64,000 bases of DNA from Norana najaformis. Lineage: Eukaryota; Annelida; Clitellata; Crassiclitellata; Hormogastridae. The translations under genes were made by a program, and so were the position numbers. The notes below the pieces were generated by a model. The model was given only the letters and a program-made list of their open reading frames with translations. It was not told where the DNA came from and did no database searches. The stretch is taken from the NCBI GenBank assembly GCA_964023275.1, contig OZ029919.1, forward strand, positions 9,936,202 through 10,000,201, in the 5' to 3' direction. Shown one piece after another: positions 41,150 to 53,554 of this stretch. How positions within the stretch are numbered: the first letter of the stretch is position 1; each line of letters begins with the position of its first letter.

Positions 41150-42481
41150 ATAGGGGCACATGGAAGGAACGAAACTGGATTAAGGCGTGTTTCATTATAA
41201 CTTGGAACACCGTCTTAGATTTACAATGACCTCCGCAGCCGTTCGGAACCCTTTGACTTCCACCTATTCAATAACTCTCGATCCCAGCAGGCATTCAATG
41301 CTTTAGCCAAACCCAGCATCAGCCACGCCTTGATCTGTAACCTTTAGGGTCAAAAGTTGAGGGCTAGGGAGGGGTGCATGCCCCCAATAAGAAAACTGGG
41401 AGCCATAGGTGCTCTCCGGCTCCCAGATTTTTGAGTGAATGCATGGCACTTTGCACCGAGACCCTTTCTTTTAGATCAGCCACAAATAATGCTCTGATTC
41501 TGTTTAGCTACCACTAAATCTGAAAGTGAATACTGAACTGAGAAAACCCACTCCTCGTTTGTTTATGAGATCCTCTAGTTGTTGTCTTCCAATGTTTATT
41601 ATAATAGGCCTGAAGTATTCCTTCACTAAACCTTGCAAACGCTTTTCAGCAATACTTCCACTAATTATGCTTCTTCTTTTCAGATAAACTCAACTCACCT
41701 TAATTTAAGTCTTCCCTTTCCATAAACAGCACTAATACTTCTAATTATGCTAATGTTCGCTGTGCCCTGTGTCCTTTCATACTACATCAGCCACCAGAAT
41801 ACTGTATCTTTAAACCAATTTCATTGCTGCTGTGTCACATCTAAGGCCTACTTCGATTGTTACAGAGCCAACCCACAAAAATTACAGTAGCAACACTTAT
41901 GTTTTGGCCGAGGTACACTACTGAAACAAACATTGTAGAAATTTCCTGCCTGCGTACTTGTGATGGCACTGATGGGTGTATGTCATTTGACGTAGTCGTT
42001 CGCTTGCGTAGCGCATACGGATCGAGTGCCCTGGAACGTAGAATGACCCTAGGGCCTTAAATTCAGCACAGATCGGCCGACATTCTCCACCCGTAGACGA
42101 AGTAATTTCAGCCCGATATCCGTTTGGCAAATTGCCACGGAAAACGATTATATAGCACCAGACGTGCATTGGACAAAAGGTTTTGTTCGTCGCAAAGGGC
42201 AACGCCAGCTGGCCGGCGATCAAATCTCCACTGGGACAGGAGGGTTAAGCGCATCGCTTGTCTTCAGAAAATTATCATACATCGATAGCTTCACACGATA
42301 GTCGGGTTCTCCCGTTTATAATCCTCGTGCTTCCAGTAACAAACGAATCGGCAAGCTGAACACGAAAATTCTGAAACGTGTTTAAAGCGAACCATCCCGT
42401 CGACAGTTTATAAAGATTAGGTCGTTAAATTTATATGATATGCAATTTTCGTCACAAATGTATCACTAAAGTGCTTTTGAT

Positions 42482-42535
42482 ATGAGCTATAAAACTTCCA
42501 GTTACATTTCACCATCGGACTGGTACTGGACGCAG
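42482..42535 (+). CDS. Candidate first coding exon, unrecognised
   Basis: An ATG followed by 18 codons (MSYKTSSYISPSDWYWTQ) runs straight into a strong donor, CAG|GTAAGA, downstream of a moderately GC-rich stretch (41960-42400) that could be a promoter. The nearest good acceptor (TTATTACAG|GG at about 42710) gives a stop in the required phase, so no second exon is identified. I do not recognise the peptide. Confidence 0.25.
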
Positions 42536-45500
42536 GTAAGAATTAAACAGTGCTAGCATTTCATCAAATGTGTAGATACCTCCAATTCCACTGCGAGAGA
42601 AATTCTAATTTTAACAGAACTGGTTTATTTTGCTAGAATTTCTGCAATGCCTTTCACATATCACTGTCTGCAATTACCGTCATCTGATCTTCATCTTTTA
42701 ATTATTACAGGGCTGACGTCACTTCTCATTCTTCTTCAAAACATTCTCTATGCTGAGCCTGATATCCTTAAAGGTTGCCATATAAGTTACCTATCTTATC
42801 TTACCTTTGAGCACTCATTAATTCCTGGTAAAGGCCGACAGAGGTTCAGTCAAGTTAAATATGGTTAATGTGACACTAAACTAAGTAAGTAAGACATTTG
42901 TTAACATGCCATGTGTCCATTGGCTGAGCGAGGAATCGTAGGCAGCTTAAGTTTAAATCTCCAACTCCAGCGAAATAGCTGAACGGTGAGAATACAAACC
43001 AGAATTGCAGAGTTCATTTCGGTCTCAAAATCATGAGTGCATTCATGATTTACAGCCATACCAGAATATTGCAGTTTGATAGATGCCAAGTGTCGTAACA
43101 ACCTGCTACTGACTCAGATAACTTCATATCACATATGGGTTGGTAGCAAACTTTGCAATAATCACAATCACAATGCGAAACTCAAAGTTCTAATCTTTGG
43201 TACTTGTCAGTTATTTGTGAGTTCTAGTCATCATTTATGTCACATACACTGAGTTCACTCTGACACCTGAACAGATCACAAAATTATCTTTTATTTTGTC
43301 AACTGTGTTTTAAACTGGATTTGTCTCGACTGTTTTAAAAGCATACAGGAGTATGCAGCACATCTAAAGTTAATCCATTTTCAAAAGCTGTCACCCGTGA
43401 TTTAGGAGGTGTTAACGTTACGAGATGTGAATAAATCCATGGATATGGAGCAATGATGTTTTAACAAAAATGAAACACAGAAAAGCTTCTTTATATAAGC
43501 GCATTACTTCCAGTTTTAACAATATCTTCCTATTCTACATCCACTACTTACCGAGGGACTGTACATGATAAATGTAATACAGCAGGCAAATTTATTAATA
43601 TGTAAAATATGACCGAAGAAGATAATGTGTGCATATGCATAATGCATAATGCATGTCATCTAGTAAAGTCCAGCTTTTCATTATCATTGTTACCATCAAT
43701 TCCTAAAGATAATTCAGCCTTTTAGGTAGAAGAAAAGCAAACTGCTCAAAAGCTGCCTTCTGGGAAGGTAGCCCTTGTTAGAATTGCTTGGTTTTTAATA
43801 CTGATGATGGGACCAGTTCTTGTTTTTAAAGCCAGCAACTGCTGAGCTTTCTGACAGTTATGGCACTCCGTATGCGAGATCATATTAGATCAGAATCCTG
43901 TAAAATGTTTGTTCAAATCTTGTGGTAGCCTTTATGCAGGAAGCACAATTTAAGAAAATTCCTCACAGCATGGCATCAATTGGGGCCTCTTCCTTAACCC
44001 TGCTAGTTAGGGTAACAGTCTGGGTAGGCTGTTTTTCTTGATTCTTAAACCTGTGAGGTGAGGAAATGCAAGCGCCGAGTAAACAGTGCCTTCCTGATGC
44101 ATTTTGTCCTCATAAATAACAAGTGCGATTGTTCTGCGAACTTGGATCTTGCATCAATTCATTTGTTAAGCTTTCTGTTGTCTGAACACTTATTTCATGT
44201 CTTCCTTTGCACCTGTTTACCCTTTACTGAAGAAGCCATCGGTAGACAATGACAGACTGAGCAACCAGGAAAACCTAGGTTGTGATTCTTGACCTGAGAG
44301 GATTCAGCCAAATGTCCAGAAACCGGAAGAGTTCCATAAAGTAGTACCAAGCAGTGCATATCCAGTGCACAGTTGTTCTTGAATTTGGAGGTGCAACACT
44401 TCTAGTCTATCAAAGGTAATTGAAAGTCCTAAAACACACATTTACACTCTGAAAACCTACATCATATTTCATCTTTTCAAATGAACGATTTGGTTAAATA
44501 AGTAATAACATGCTGAACTTATGTGCTTTAAATGTTGGAGCTGCCACCGCTGACGTTTAGTATTCTTTCATAGGCTTTGCAAGCATGCAGGCCATTGAAA
44601 GTAGTGCTTTACAGGCATCGAAACTATAGCAGACAATTATCTGTAGGGCATCAAAACAGCTTGAACAATATTTTCAGCAACAAAGAAAAGCCTTACTAAG
44701 TTTATTATTACTACTAATATTTCCAAATGATGCACACAGTTTTAGAGCAAACACAGAAATGGTCGAGTTTCAGTTTTAAAAAATTTTCTTTAGCTTTAGG
44801 TAGTGGAACCTATCTGGTAATTCCTATGCACCAATTTTCTTTTCTGTCCCAATTTGAAGATGACCCTATCCTGTGAACAGGAGGAAACATGAAGCCTTTT
44901 TGGTAGCACACAAGATGCCTTGCAAAAATACTTCTCTCTATTATCATTGGTCTTTAAATACTTATCCAGGTTTTCCATGCCACTTTTATTTCATCAAGTG
45001 ATGTTCAGCATTGTAAAAACAGTCTGACAGCATTCTGTGCAGATTTGGCAAAGTTGCACTTCTAAACACTGATGCCAGACTTTGGAACAGATGTTTTTGT
45101 CAAATGGTATTAAAGAAAGACCATGTCATCAGGTAGTGACTTTGTTTCTCATTTCTGAAGATTAACTCTCACTTTCCTCGTGCATCTAAGTTCGTTGTTG
45201 CTTTCGACATGGACAGAGAACGATTTTTGCAACAGACATTAATTTCAAGTGTAGACAACATGAAGACGTTGGCCAGCCAAACGAACGGTGAACCGTTTAT
45301 CCAGTTTTGATCCAGCCGAAAAGACTGAACCAAACAATATCCAGGATTGCATCTATTGTAATCTGTTCAACATTTCCATTAGAAGTCTGTGTGGAGAGAG
45401 ACTGAATCCACGTAATCTGTTCAAATGTAGCATGGCAATATCCAGTTAGACTTCAAAACAAATGAAGTACAGTGATTGAAAATTGGTTGCTTTCTGTTGA

Positions 45501-45742
45501 ACCGCTGTGGCTACACGGCCTTTAATTCCTTTATCAAACAGCCTGCAATTTTATAGATAAAACCACAAAACTTTGCACAATGAGTTTTTGCGTTTCTCAA
45601 TAAAAAACAGGGAAAAATCAAATCATTTGGCTAAATGACATGTACTGGTTTCTGCTGACTCTCCTTGTGTATATGACCAAGAGCCAGCAGAGCTCTTAAG
45701 TAACCGCATGTTTCCAGAAATGTTGACACACAATCATATCAC

Positions 45743-45926
45743 TTGTTTGTTTAAATAGTTTCATATGACTTCTAACATCATTGACTGATGTGACAGAGAA
45801 TGAGTAATCCTTCCTCTGCTTACCTATCTTGGCTTTGTTTGTTTAAATACTTTCATATGACTTCTAACATCATTGACTGATGTGACAAAGAATGAGTAAT
45901 CCTTCCTCTGCTTACCTATCTTGGTT
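45743..45926. repeat. Two-copy tandem duplication, 92-bp unit
   Basis: Units begin at about 45743 and 45835 (GTTTAAATA at 45749 and 45841) and differ by only a few bases, so the duplication is recent. Confidence 0.9.
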
Positions 45927-46352
45927 TTGTAGGTTCTGTAGCAACCCTGTGGCCATAACTGTAGACTATTACATGACAAACAAGTGACTGATGTCATTGT
46001 TAACAGTGGTGACTGATGTCATTGTTAACAGTGGTAGCTCAGAACTGTTTACCTACTTCAGCGAACCACAAAAGTTGTGACTAAACCAATCCTATGAAAA
46101 GTCTAAAGTCCAAGCTGATGCTGGTCCAGCATTTGTTTTTCTTGGTTCAATATCATCTCGCTTAGTTTGTGGCGGCGCATACGTCTGACGTAAAACTGTC
46201 AGGATGCGGATCAAGTACTAGCAAAACTGGCTCAATCAAGTCCAGTAGCACAGTTGTGCATGGATTATTTCCATTCTTTTCAGTTTCCTTACAGATGAAA
46301 TGCAAAACTTAATAATAACAACAACATCCATTTTGAATTCCACCTTGTGGAT

Positions 46353-46735
46353 TTACAGCAGTACAATGTGATTGACTAGCAGGTGTATGCACAGGATGCC
46401 CAAGGATGTTAGTTTCGATTCGGGTGGAGAACTGTTTCTCATCAATGATGTAATAACTCCAGTTTGGCTCTCTTCACTTCCGATCTCTGGTTTGAAAAAT
46501 GTCCTACTGTTATCAGCTGGCTGCAAAGTTTCATCTGGTGGGCCAGTCTGTCGATCTCTCTCCGTAGAGACTTCTAATGGAAATGTTGGGGAGAAGTTGG
46601 ATTCGTTTGCTTGCATCAGCTCCATCTGCCCATCATCTTCTTCTTGTAAGAAGCAGAGATCAGCGGTGTTACAATCACCTGGAAACTGGCTGTAACTTGC
46701 GTAACTATTTTCCGTTTGAGGATTGACTGAACGAT
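46353..46735 (-). CDS. NALF-like last exon
   Basis: The acceptor CTCTGTCAAG|ATCG has a good pyrimidine tract. The stop is TAA at 46355-46353. The frame stays open further upstream to about 46795, where CATTTCAG offers an alternative acceptor of the same phase. Confidence 0.6.
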
Positions 46736-49700
46736 CTTGACAGAGAAAATGACACGACCTGAGCTTCATTTCTTTGGAACTTGTGCGACTCTCTGAAATG
46801 CCAGAAAAATTCCAGATTAGAAGTTTAACTCAACTCTGAACGACAACAGGCAAATGTCATCAATTGATTATATTTAGGTGCAAGATATTGGCATGTTAAT
46901 TTCAAGACAAGACTATGTTGGTTTTGCATATCAGATGAAAGTTCCTTAAACTGCCTCCAAAGTACTACTGCCTGAATTTGTAATCCTTTTGCAATATTAC
47001 CTTAAGACAATGCAGACCCTTGGAAATGTGCTGTTAGGAAGCAGCTCAAACCAGTAACAGGATTACATGGGTATTGCATACAATCCTGACAATTCCTGTC
47101 AGTGTACATGTAAGAGTAGTGATGCTTTAGTTATCCATTCAGTTTTAGTTATATTTATTATATATTTTTTGCATCGTGTTTTAGTTGTAAGTATTAACTC
47201 AAGGTTTTCTTCTTCTTCAGACCTTAGGCAGGTCCAGGAATCCAATGCCACTGTTGTCTGTTCTTTGCCCTTTCCTTAACTTCTTTGTAGCCCAATCTTC
47301 TTTTTTTATCCATCATCCAGTCCAACAGCATATTCTTTGTTCATCCTGGAACCTTCTTCCCCTCAATTCTTCCTTCAGTCGGTGTCCTGAGGAGAGAATT
47401 TCCATGCAGTATGTAACTAGTCCAATTCATTTGTCTCCTACTCATATTTGATCAGTGTCTTTCTTCCTGTACCACGTATGACACCTCTTTGTTTGCTTTA
47501 TAATCCTTTTAGCTGAGTCTGGCCAGTCTTCTCCATACCCACATTTCAAATGTCTCGAGTTTTTCAGTTTATGGCTTTCTTCCTAACACCTCTAACTTTA
47601 GGTTTATATTCAGACTTAGTTATTTTTCGGTTAGCTGTTCAAGGTTTTTTCTTAGGGTATTTATAAAATAGCTTCAAATTCATTTTAAGAATGCATTCAT
47701 TTCGAGGGCTTTGAAGGTACAATTACATTTTAGTGATAATCATAAGAGTAAACTCCAAATTTATTCTGCACCTAACAAAGCTAAATCATGGGGACTGCTT
47801 ATTCCCAGGTGCTTAATAAAGGAAATTGGTGATGATGGGGCGGTCAGATTTGGTTTTCAGTCATCCAAGATAAAGTCTCCATATATGGAGAATATTCTTT
47901 CAAAGTATATATAAGTATGTTTTAAACTAGCACAACCAAAATGTAGCTACGAAGAGGACATTTGATAGAGGTTTACCATCAAGTGGTCCAAGTAGCACTA
48001 TAGCACAACCCACTGACTTGATGCAGCACTCGTGAACAAGCTAGTGCCCTGTGCTTAGCTTTTAAGTGGCGCTTTATAAATTTAGAGTTTACGATTACGA
48101 TTAGGGTGTTTTGAATGCTAACATTAAATTTATAGTAAATTAGGAAATAATAATACTGATATAATATGAAGTGGACAGCCATTTGATCCACAAGTCTTCT
48201 AAAATTGTGGAACCGTTCTGCATCAAGGCAAGCCAAAATTCAGATGAATGTTTCAGCTGCCCATAAAGGGCGTGGACATGCTTGTGCTGTTCAGAATGAA
48301 ATGCGTATTAAAGTTTGGCCAAAAGGTATGAACTGTTTTCTCGCCTAGTTAAAGACGAATATCTCCAGTGGCATTTTTGCAGCATTCTGCAACATATGCC
48401 ATTATTCTTAAAGCCTTTAATGTTTGTCCGGTCTGCCCATTAATCAGTTTTTCTAATGACTTAATAGGTTTGTAAAACTGAGAAATGGCTTATCAGATTT
48501 CTCAAAAATGTATTTGCTAATATTGTTTATTTTGCATTTGAAATACTCACTAAAACAACATATTCTAAGACTACCTGTAAATTTCATGTATGCTAGTGAC
48601 ACCAGTTAAACTTAAAGAATTAGTTCAACAAATGCCAAAATTAAGCCACCCAAAAGGACCATAAACATTGGCATAGGCATAAATGCACTAGAACTACCAA
48701 ACCTATGGCATAATGTAGAGTAAGTAAGTAAACTGGCAAAAAATAATAATCATAATCCAAAAATTTCTATAGTGCCACTGTAATAATGTTCAAGGCATCA
48801 GTCGATGGTTGCTACGAAGCAAAGTTGGGGACTCTCTCTCTCTATTGGTGAACTCAGCTGAGTGCATTCACTTCATGATGCAGCGCTATACTGTTCTGTC
48901 CCGGGCCTTCCTCCATGCTGTACGAAGGCTGAAGTTCAGATCTGCAAGATCCTTCTCCACTACTCTAATCCACATAGTCCTAGATTAACAACTGATCTTT
49001 TCCAATCTGGGTGGAGGCTTGCTCATTGAGGCCCACAGGGCTCATACAAGGTTAGGTTGCATACCAAATTCCAGGGTAAGTCTGGTTAAAAGTCAAGAGG
49101 AAAATCCAAGGGGACAGAAACAGCCTAAAAAGGAGACAAGCTAGGTAACAATGGTTTTTATTGTTTGTTTTCGTTGGGTTTTGCATTGTCTTTTCACTAT
49201 TATTAGTATAGTAAGTTTTCGTAATAGTTTTAGTTATAGTTTTGCCTCTTGAGTTTTAATTTTATTTTGTTACCGTCACTGCCCAAGTTTCAGTTATAGC
49301 TATCATTAACAAAAACCTTAATTTTTCATTAACAGCATGTTACTGTTACTGGAAACTTCACCTTGTCAGAAGTGAAGAAATTGTGTAATAAAGGACCACA
49401 TCCTCACTTGTTACATGTACACTGCTAGGAAGTTAGGCTGGAAAACTGGGTTGTGCTGTTCAAGAGTCGAATACTGTTGTCCCCGATTCTTTTTTATACC
49501 TTACTGAAAGGGATTGGCACTCGTACCATTTACCAGTAAGCCATATTTAAAATTCTCAGTGTTTCTAGTGTGTTAAAGCTGATAAACCTTAGACAACTTT
49601 TGTGACCCACAAACAATAGATTACCCATAAAGCAGTATATAAAAACTGAAAGTATTTTCTTAATTATTTAATAACAGTGTTTGTATTTCTTTATGTTAAA

Positions 49701-52700
49701 TTAAGTGGCATTATGTAAGAAAATAAAGTGGAATACTACATTATACAATTTTTACATTTCAATTTATAAATTTTTCAAAGTGGGCAGCACCTTTTAAGAA
49801 GCTACATCCATAATCATCTAGACTGTTTCAAACTACATGTATACTTGTATTGAGGTTTGAAAAAGGGGAAGAAAAGGAAACTGACCTAAATCTGAAAGGA
49901 AGCGCTGGTAGAAAAGATAAGCAAGTTGAAGAAAGGATAGAGTAGCAAACGATGCCCGTGGAAAGCAGTTTTGAAGCTACTCGTATCCAGTATATTCATC
50001 CTGACTGTTTCAAACTACATGTATATTCATCTTGAACATTTTTAAAAGAGGAAAGGATACTGGCAAAAATCTTAAATGGAAATATATGGAGATAAGATTA
50101 GCAAAAGGCTGAAGAAGGAGAATACGGACATGCTGGTTGTAGGTAGCAGTTTTTAAGCTACTTGTATTTTTGTCTTGACAGACTTCTCTACACCTCTGTG
50201 ATTGGCTCTGACAAAAACGAGTCTTATGTGAGATTTTTAACATTTTAGGATTTTTACCTAACGAAATAGGACATTCAGTTCTGTTTCAAATAACATATTT
50301 ATATAAATATTCCAAGTAGTTCCAAATTTCTGATTTCGAGAATAATGTGATTGACAGTGGAAGAGTGGGACATGTTATCTCTTTAGCAGTCAGTAACCCT
50401 TGAATAAAGACTTCTCATTCTAGTGCCTGGGAAAATAATTGTGCCAGCTGAATATTTTAAATGGGCAGATAATGAATTTCAAACAATGTATGATACGATG
50501 TTATTTGGCATATGTCTGCTAAAATTCAACCTAAAAATAGGATTTTTCAGCTCCATTTATCACAGTTACTACACAGAAGTCATTAGATTTATGCACTTAT
50601 TAGCACAAAAAATGTTAGACTTAATTGTAAACATATAGATTAGGCTATATTTTATCAACACATGGCAGGGTAAATATGAATTATTTCAACCCAAAACACA
50701 TGTCTAACCCATTCTGGAATTTTTTTGTGGTGTGATTTAAGACTCATTTTGTCAGAGCATTTCATGTGTTTTCATTGTCAGTATTTAGGAAAAAGGAAGG
50801 AAAGGAAAATGGCAAATACCTGAAAAGGAAGCAGATGAAAAGATTAGCACATGGTTGAGGAAAGAGGATACAGATAGCATGTGCAGTCAGAATACTGATC
50901 TTTTGTCAGCCTTCTATATATAAACTTATGGCTCACTTCCTCTTATATGTTTGGTCATTTTTCTGAGTTTGAACCAAAATCTTTTACTTGAATCAGAGGA
51001 CACAGTCATTGAGGGCAAGTCCTTGGCTCTGATGTTGAATTTTTATGTACTTGACCTCAAAGTGTAAAGCCTATGGTCTCCCTGACCTTGTGATATAGTA
51101 CCAGCACGCCAATATGGAATAAGTTCTTTGATATAAATGAGGTAGTATTCTGGCATTGGCCTTGGAAAAATGGTTTAGTGTACACATAAAATGATGTACA
51201 TTATACATTATATTCCTTGCCTCTTCCTCCTCCAACTCTAAATATCATGACTCTTAGAATAAACAAGCAATAAATTTTAGCATGGTAAATACTTAAAGCA
51301 GTCTTTACTCCATTTACGTGAAACAGATTTACACAAAATCAATTATAAAGGATTTGGTGGCACTGGGCGACAATGCAGAAAAGCATATGTAGAAAGAAAT
51401 CAGATAAAGACCGTTCGATTGAGTCTTCTCACAAGGTGCATTTATATATTGCTACAACCAACAGTCATGCCCTCAAGCTATTTTGGAGACATGCCATGTC
51501 CAGAATTAGAATATGTATCGTCTAAAATTTTAGATGAATCCAAAAAAAAAACAGCTTTAATTTACCCCCAACAGCAGGGAATTGGTTAGTATCCTGACAT
51601 AACCTTTTGTGGAATTTAAATTATAATTATTTTTGTTTCTAAGCCTTTATAACAGCATAATGCCCCTAATTAAAACTGCTTCTGAAATGACTGTCTTTCG
51701 CCCTTTTAAGGGGTAGCTAAGCACAGAATTTAAAGCCCTATAACTTTCTTTGATAGGCACAGACACTGATGCCTTTCATTGTTTCTTCACTCTGGATTGA
51801 AATTACAATTATTCCAAGTGATGACTGACTCTCCAAACGGCTTTTTGGTCAAGATACATCTAGTAGAACTAACGGCTGCAATTTCTCACTTGCAAATTTG
51901 CCTTGCCTGTCATTGCTCGCTAAAAAGTGTTAAATTATTTAAGAGCAACAATGTTTCTGAAAAGGGGGGGTCATGCTAAGAGACCCGACGACGACGACAG
52001 CCATCCATAGGACAGAATCCTCCTGAGCTCAATATCTTCTAACCAAGATAATCATGTAAAATGTATCCCGAAAGAGAGATGACAAAGTGCTAAGTATGAT
52101 ACTTAACCTTAAGCTGGCCTGAACAGGAAGTCTGCCTCTTTACAATGTCCTCTGACATGATTTTTGTTGTTTTAGCTAACTGCTCTTGCTCACAGTGGAA
52201 TCTTTCCTTGAACTAGAAAGGTATAATTACTTACAAGGCTGAAGCAAGGACTGAAATAAGCAGCATACTTCCACTGAATCCTATATGACAGGTAGGAAAA
52301 AGATGCTAAATTCCTACTGAGCATACTTTAGTGGAACAATAATGGCTATTACTCAAATTGCGTCTAAAGAATCAAGTATTGAATTGATGTTAATTTCAGT
52401 AAAGAAATTAAATTTAATTATCTGCCTACTGCTGTGCTTAGAAACTGGAAGCAACTGAATCTGTAAGAGTTTTGTTGCAATCCTAACATTGTAAGCTAGG
52501 TATTCAGAGGGGTAGTCAGAATTCACTATAAGTAACAACAGGTTGGTGCAGCACGCAAACATGGCTCTGGGTATTTTAATTTCTACACTGATGCACGTGA
52601 CTACATATCGAGGGAATACAGAACAATGTTATGAAGCAGTAAGTGAGCTACTACAGTAGCTCGTTTATTGTTTCTACAGAAGAGTGAAAGAAATTGACAG

Positions 52701-53554
52701 ATAGCATCATGATTTAATGTACGTGTATGTCAAGACACTTATATGGTGCATTGTTGAACACTTCAAAAGGTGATACACATAATGTTCTGTTCTTTAAGAT
52801 AGATTAAAAATGTAAGATAGATTAAAAATGTATGTTGTCACATATATACCTGCTAATAACTGTAGTTTATAAATGCGCTATATAACTGTTGTGTAATAAT
52901 GCACTACATAAAAGTGACACTGACATGCATACACACTGGACACTGAGTCTGACCACTAGCGGTGTTCTCGGAAAGACTTTCATTTGTAGTAGTATTCTTG
53001 TAGTTGCAGCCAACGTTTGACTTTAGACCTAGCCGTCTTAGTAAAGCTACTTAAACTTATTAAATTAGCCAATGTCTAATTTTATTATGATCAACCACAC
53101 CCATAAGCTACATATATTGCAGCAGAGTAAAATGAAACTGTACATACGTGATGAGGAAGACCATTCCAAAAGGATGGCTTACAACAGCATGCTTTAATGA
53201 ATGGATTCTGCCAACTTACATGTACGCTAAAGGGCTGGTTCCTTTTTTAAAGGGAACATTGTTTGCAAAACTTATTTCACAAAAATGTTTTCTAACTACC
53301 TGAAACAAATCAACAATAATTCTGAACAAAAGCCAAGAAGACTGAGCACTGTATCGAGGCCGAACCTAAAAACATTTTAATGACTTACGTGTACTTAAGA
53401 AGACTGGTTCTCCTGCATACTGATACTGCGAATGCGGCGACAGATAGGGACACCGGTTCTCCACCATTTCGCTATAATGACTACACGGATCAGCAGCTTC
53501 CTTGTTAGAGTAATGTGGAATTGTGGCGGAACATACCCAGTGTTTGTAGGCGAG
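46353..53554 (-). CDS. NALCN-channel auxiliary factor-like gene (FAM155/NALF, Mid1-related), 3' part
   Basis: Two exons join in frame. The internal exon (53554-53389) encodes LAYKHWVCS, then PCSHYSEMVENRCPYLSPH and YAGEPVFLST. This parallels the FAM155 cysteine-rich core, which I recall as (V)YKxWLCS...PCxQYCxEVxxRCPF...YGGLxxFIC. The last exon (46735-46353) runs from SVNPQTENSYASYSQ through DCNTADLC and an acidic, Ser/Pro-rich stretch to a hydrophobic C-terminus (TSLGILCIHLLVNHIVLL), like the C-terminal membrane segment of the family. Proteins of this family help the sodium-leak channel NALCN to fold and reach the membrane. Splice sites are good: acceptor TTCTGTGTTTACAG, donor C|GTAAGT, phase 1 to phase 1. 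An alternative acceptor near 46795 would add residues including FLCQD. The expected Cys in PCxxYC is Ser here. The N-terminal exons are not resolved. Family assignment is from memory of motifs. Confidence 0.6.
46736..53388 (-). other. Large intron of the NALF-like gene
   Basis: About 6.6 kb without a recognisable nested gene. It holds a minus-strand SINE-like fragment (47990-48110), a dispersed repeat at 48763-48960 that shares TCAAGGCATCAGTCGATGGT with the left end of the window, and ordinary AT-rich sequence. Confidence 0.5.
53389..53554 (-). CDS. NALF-like internal exon, cysteine-rich core
   Basis: 55 codons plus one base, with a strong polypyrimidine tract before the acceptor and a consensus GTAAGT donor. 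Overlapping open frames on the plus strand (53515-53952) and in another minus frame (53395-53613) are shadows. Confidence 0.65.

Larger units (their letters stand above)
36539..41154 (-). mobile_element. Intact Ty3/gypsy LTR retrotransposon
   Basis: A complete element of 4606 bp (36544-41149) flanked by the 5-bp duplication ATAGG (36539-36543 and 41150-41154). The two 179-bp LTRs appear identical base for base. In element orientation: 5' LTR (41149-40971), primer site adjacent, one Gag-Pol frame (40936-36920), a triple 27-bp repeat, a polypurine tract, then 3' LTR (36722-36544). Identical LTRs and an open frame imply a very recent insertion and a potentially active copy. It is GC-richer than its surroundings. 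Confidence 0.95.
41155..46352. other. Intergenic stretch with one candidate first exon
   Basis: No gene is identified. A possible plus-strand first coding exon lies at 42482-42535. 41399-41425 can form a small GGGAGCC/GGCTCCC hairpin. 45743-45926 and about 45990-46040 are tandem duplications (separate entries). The rest shows no supported feature. Confidence 0.4.
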
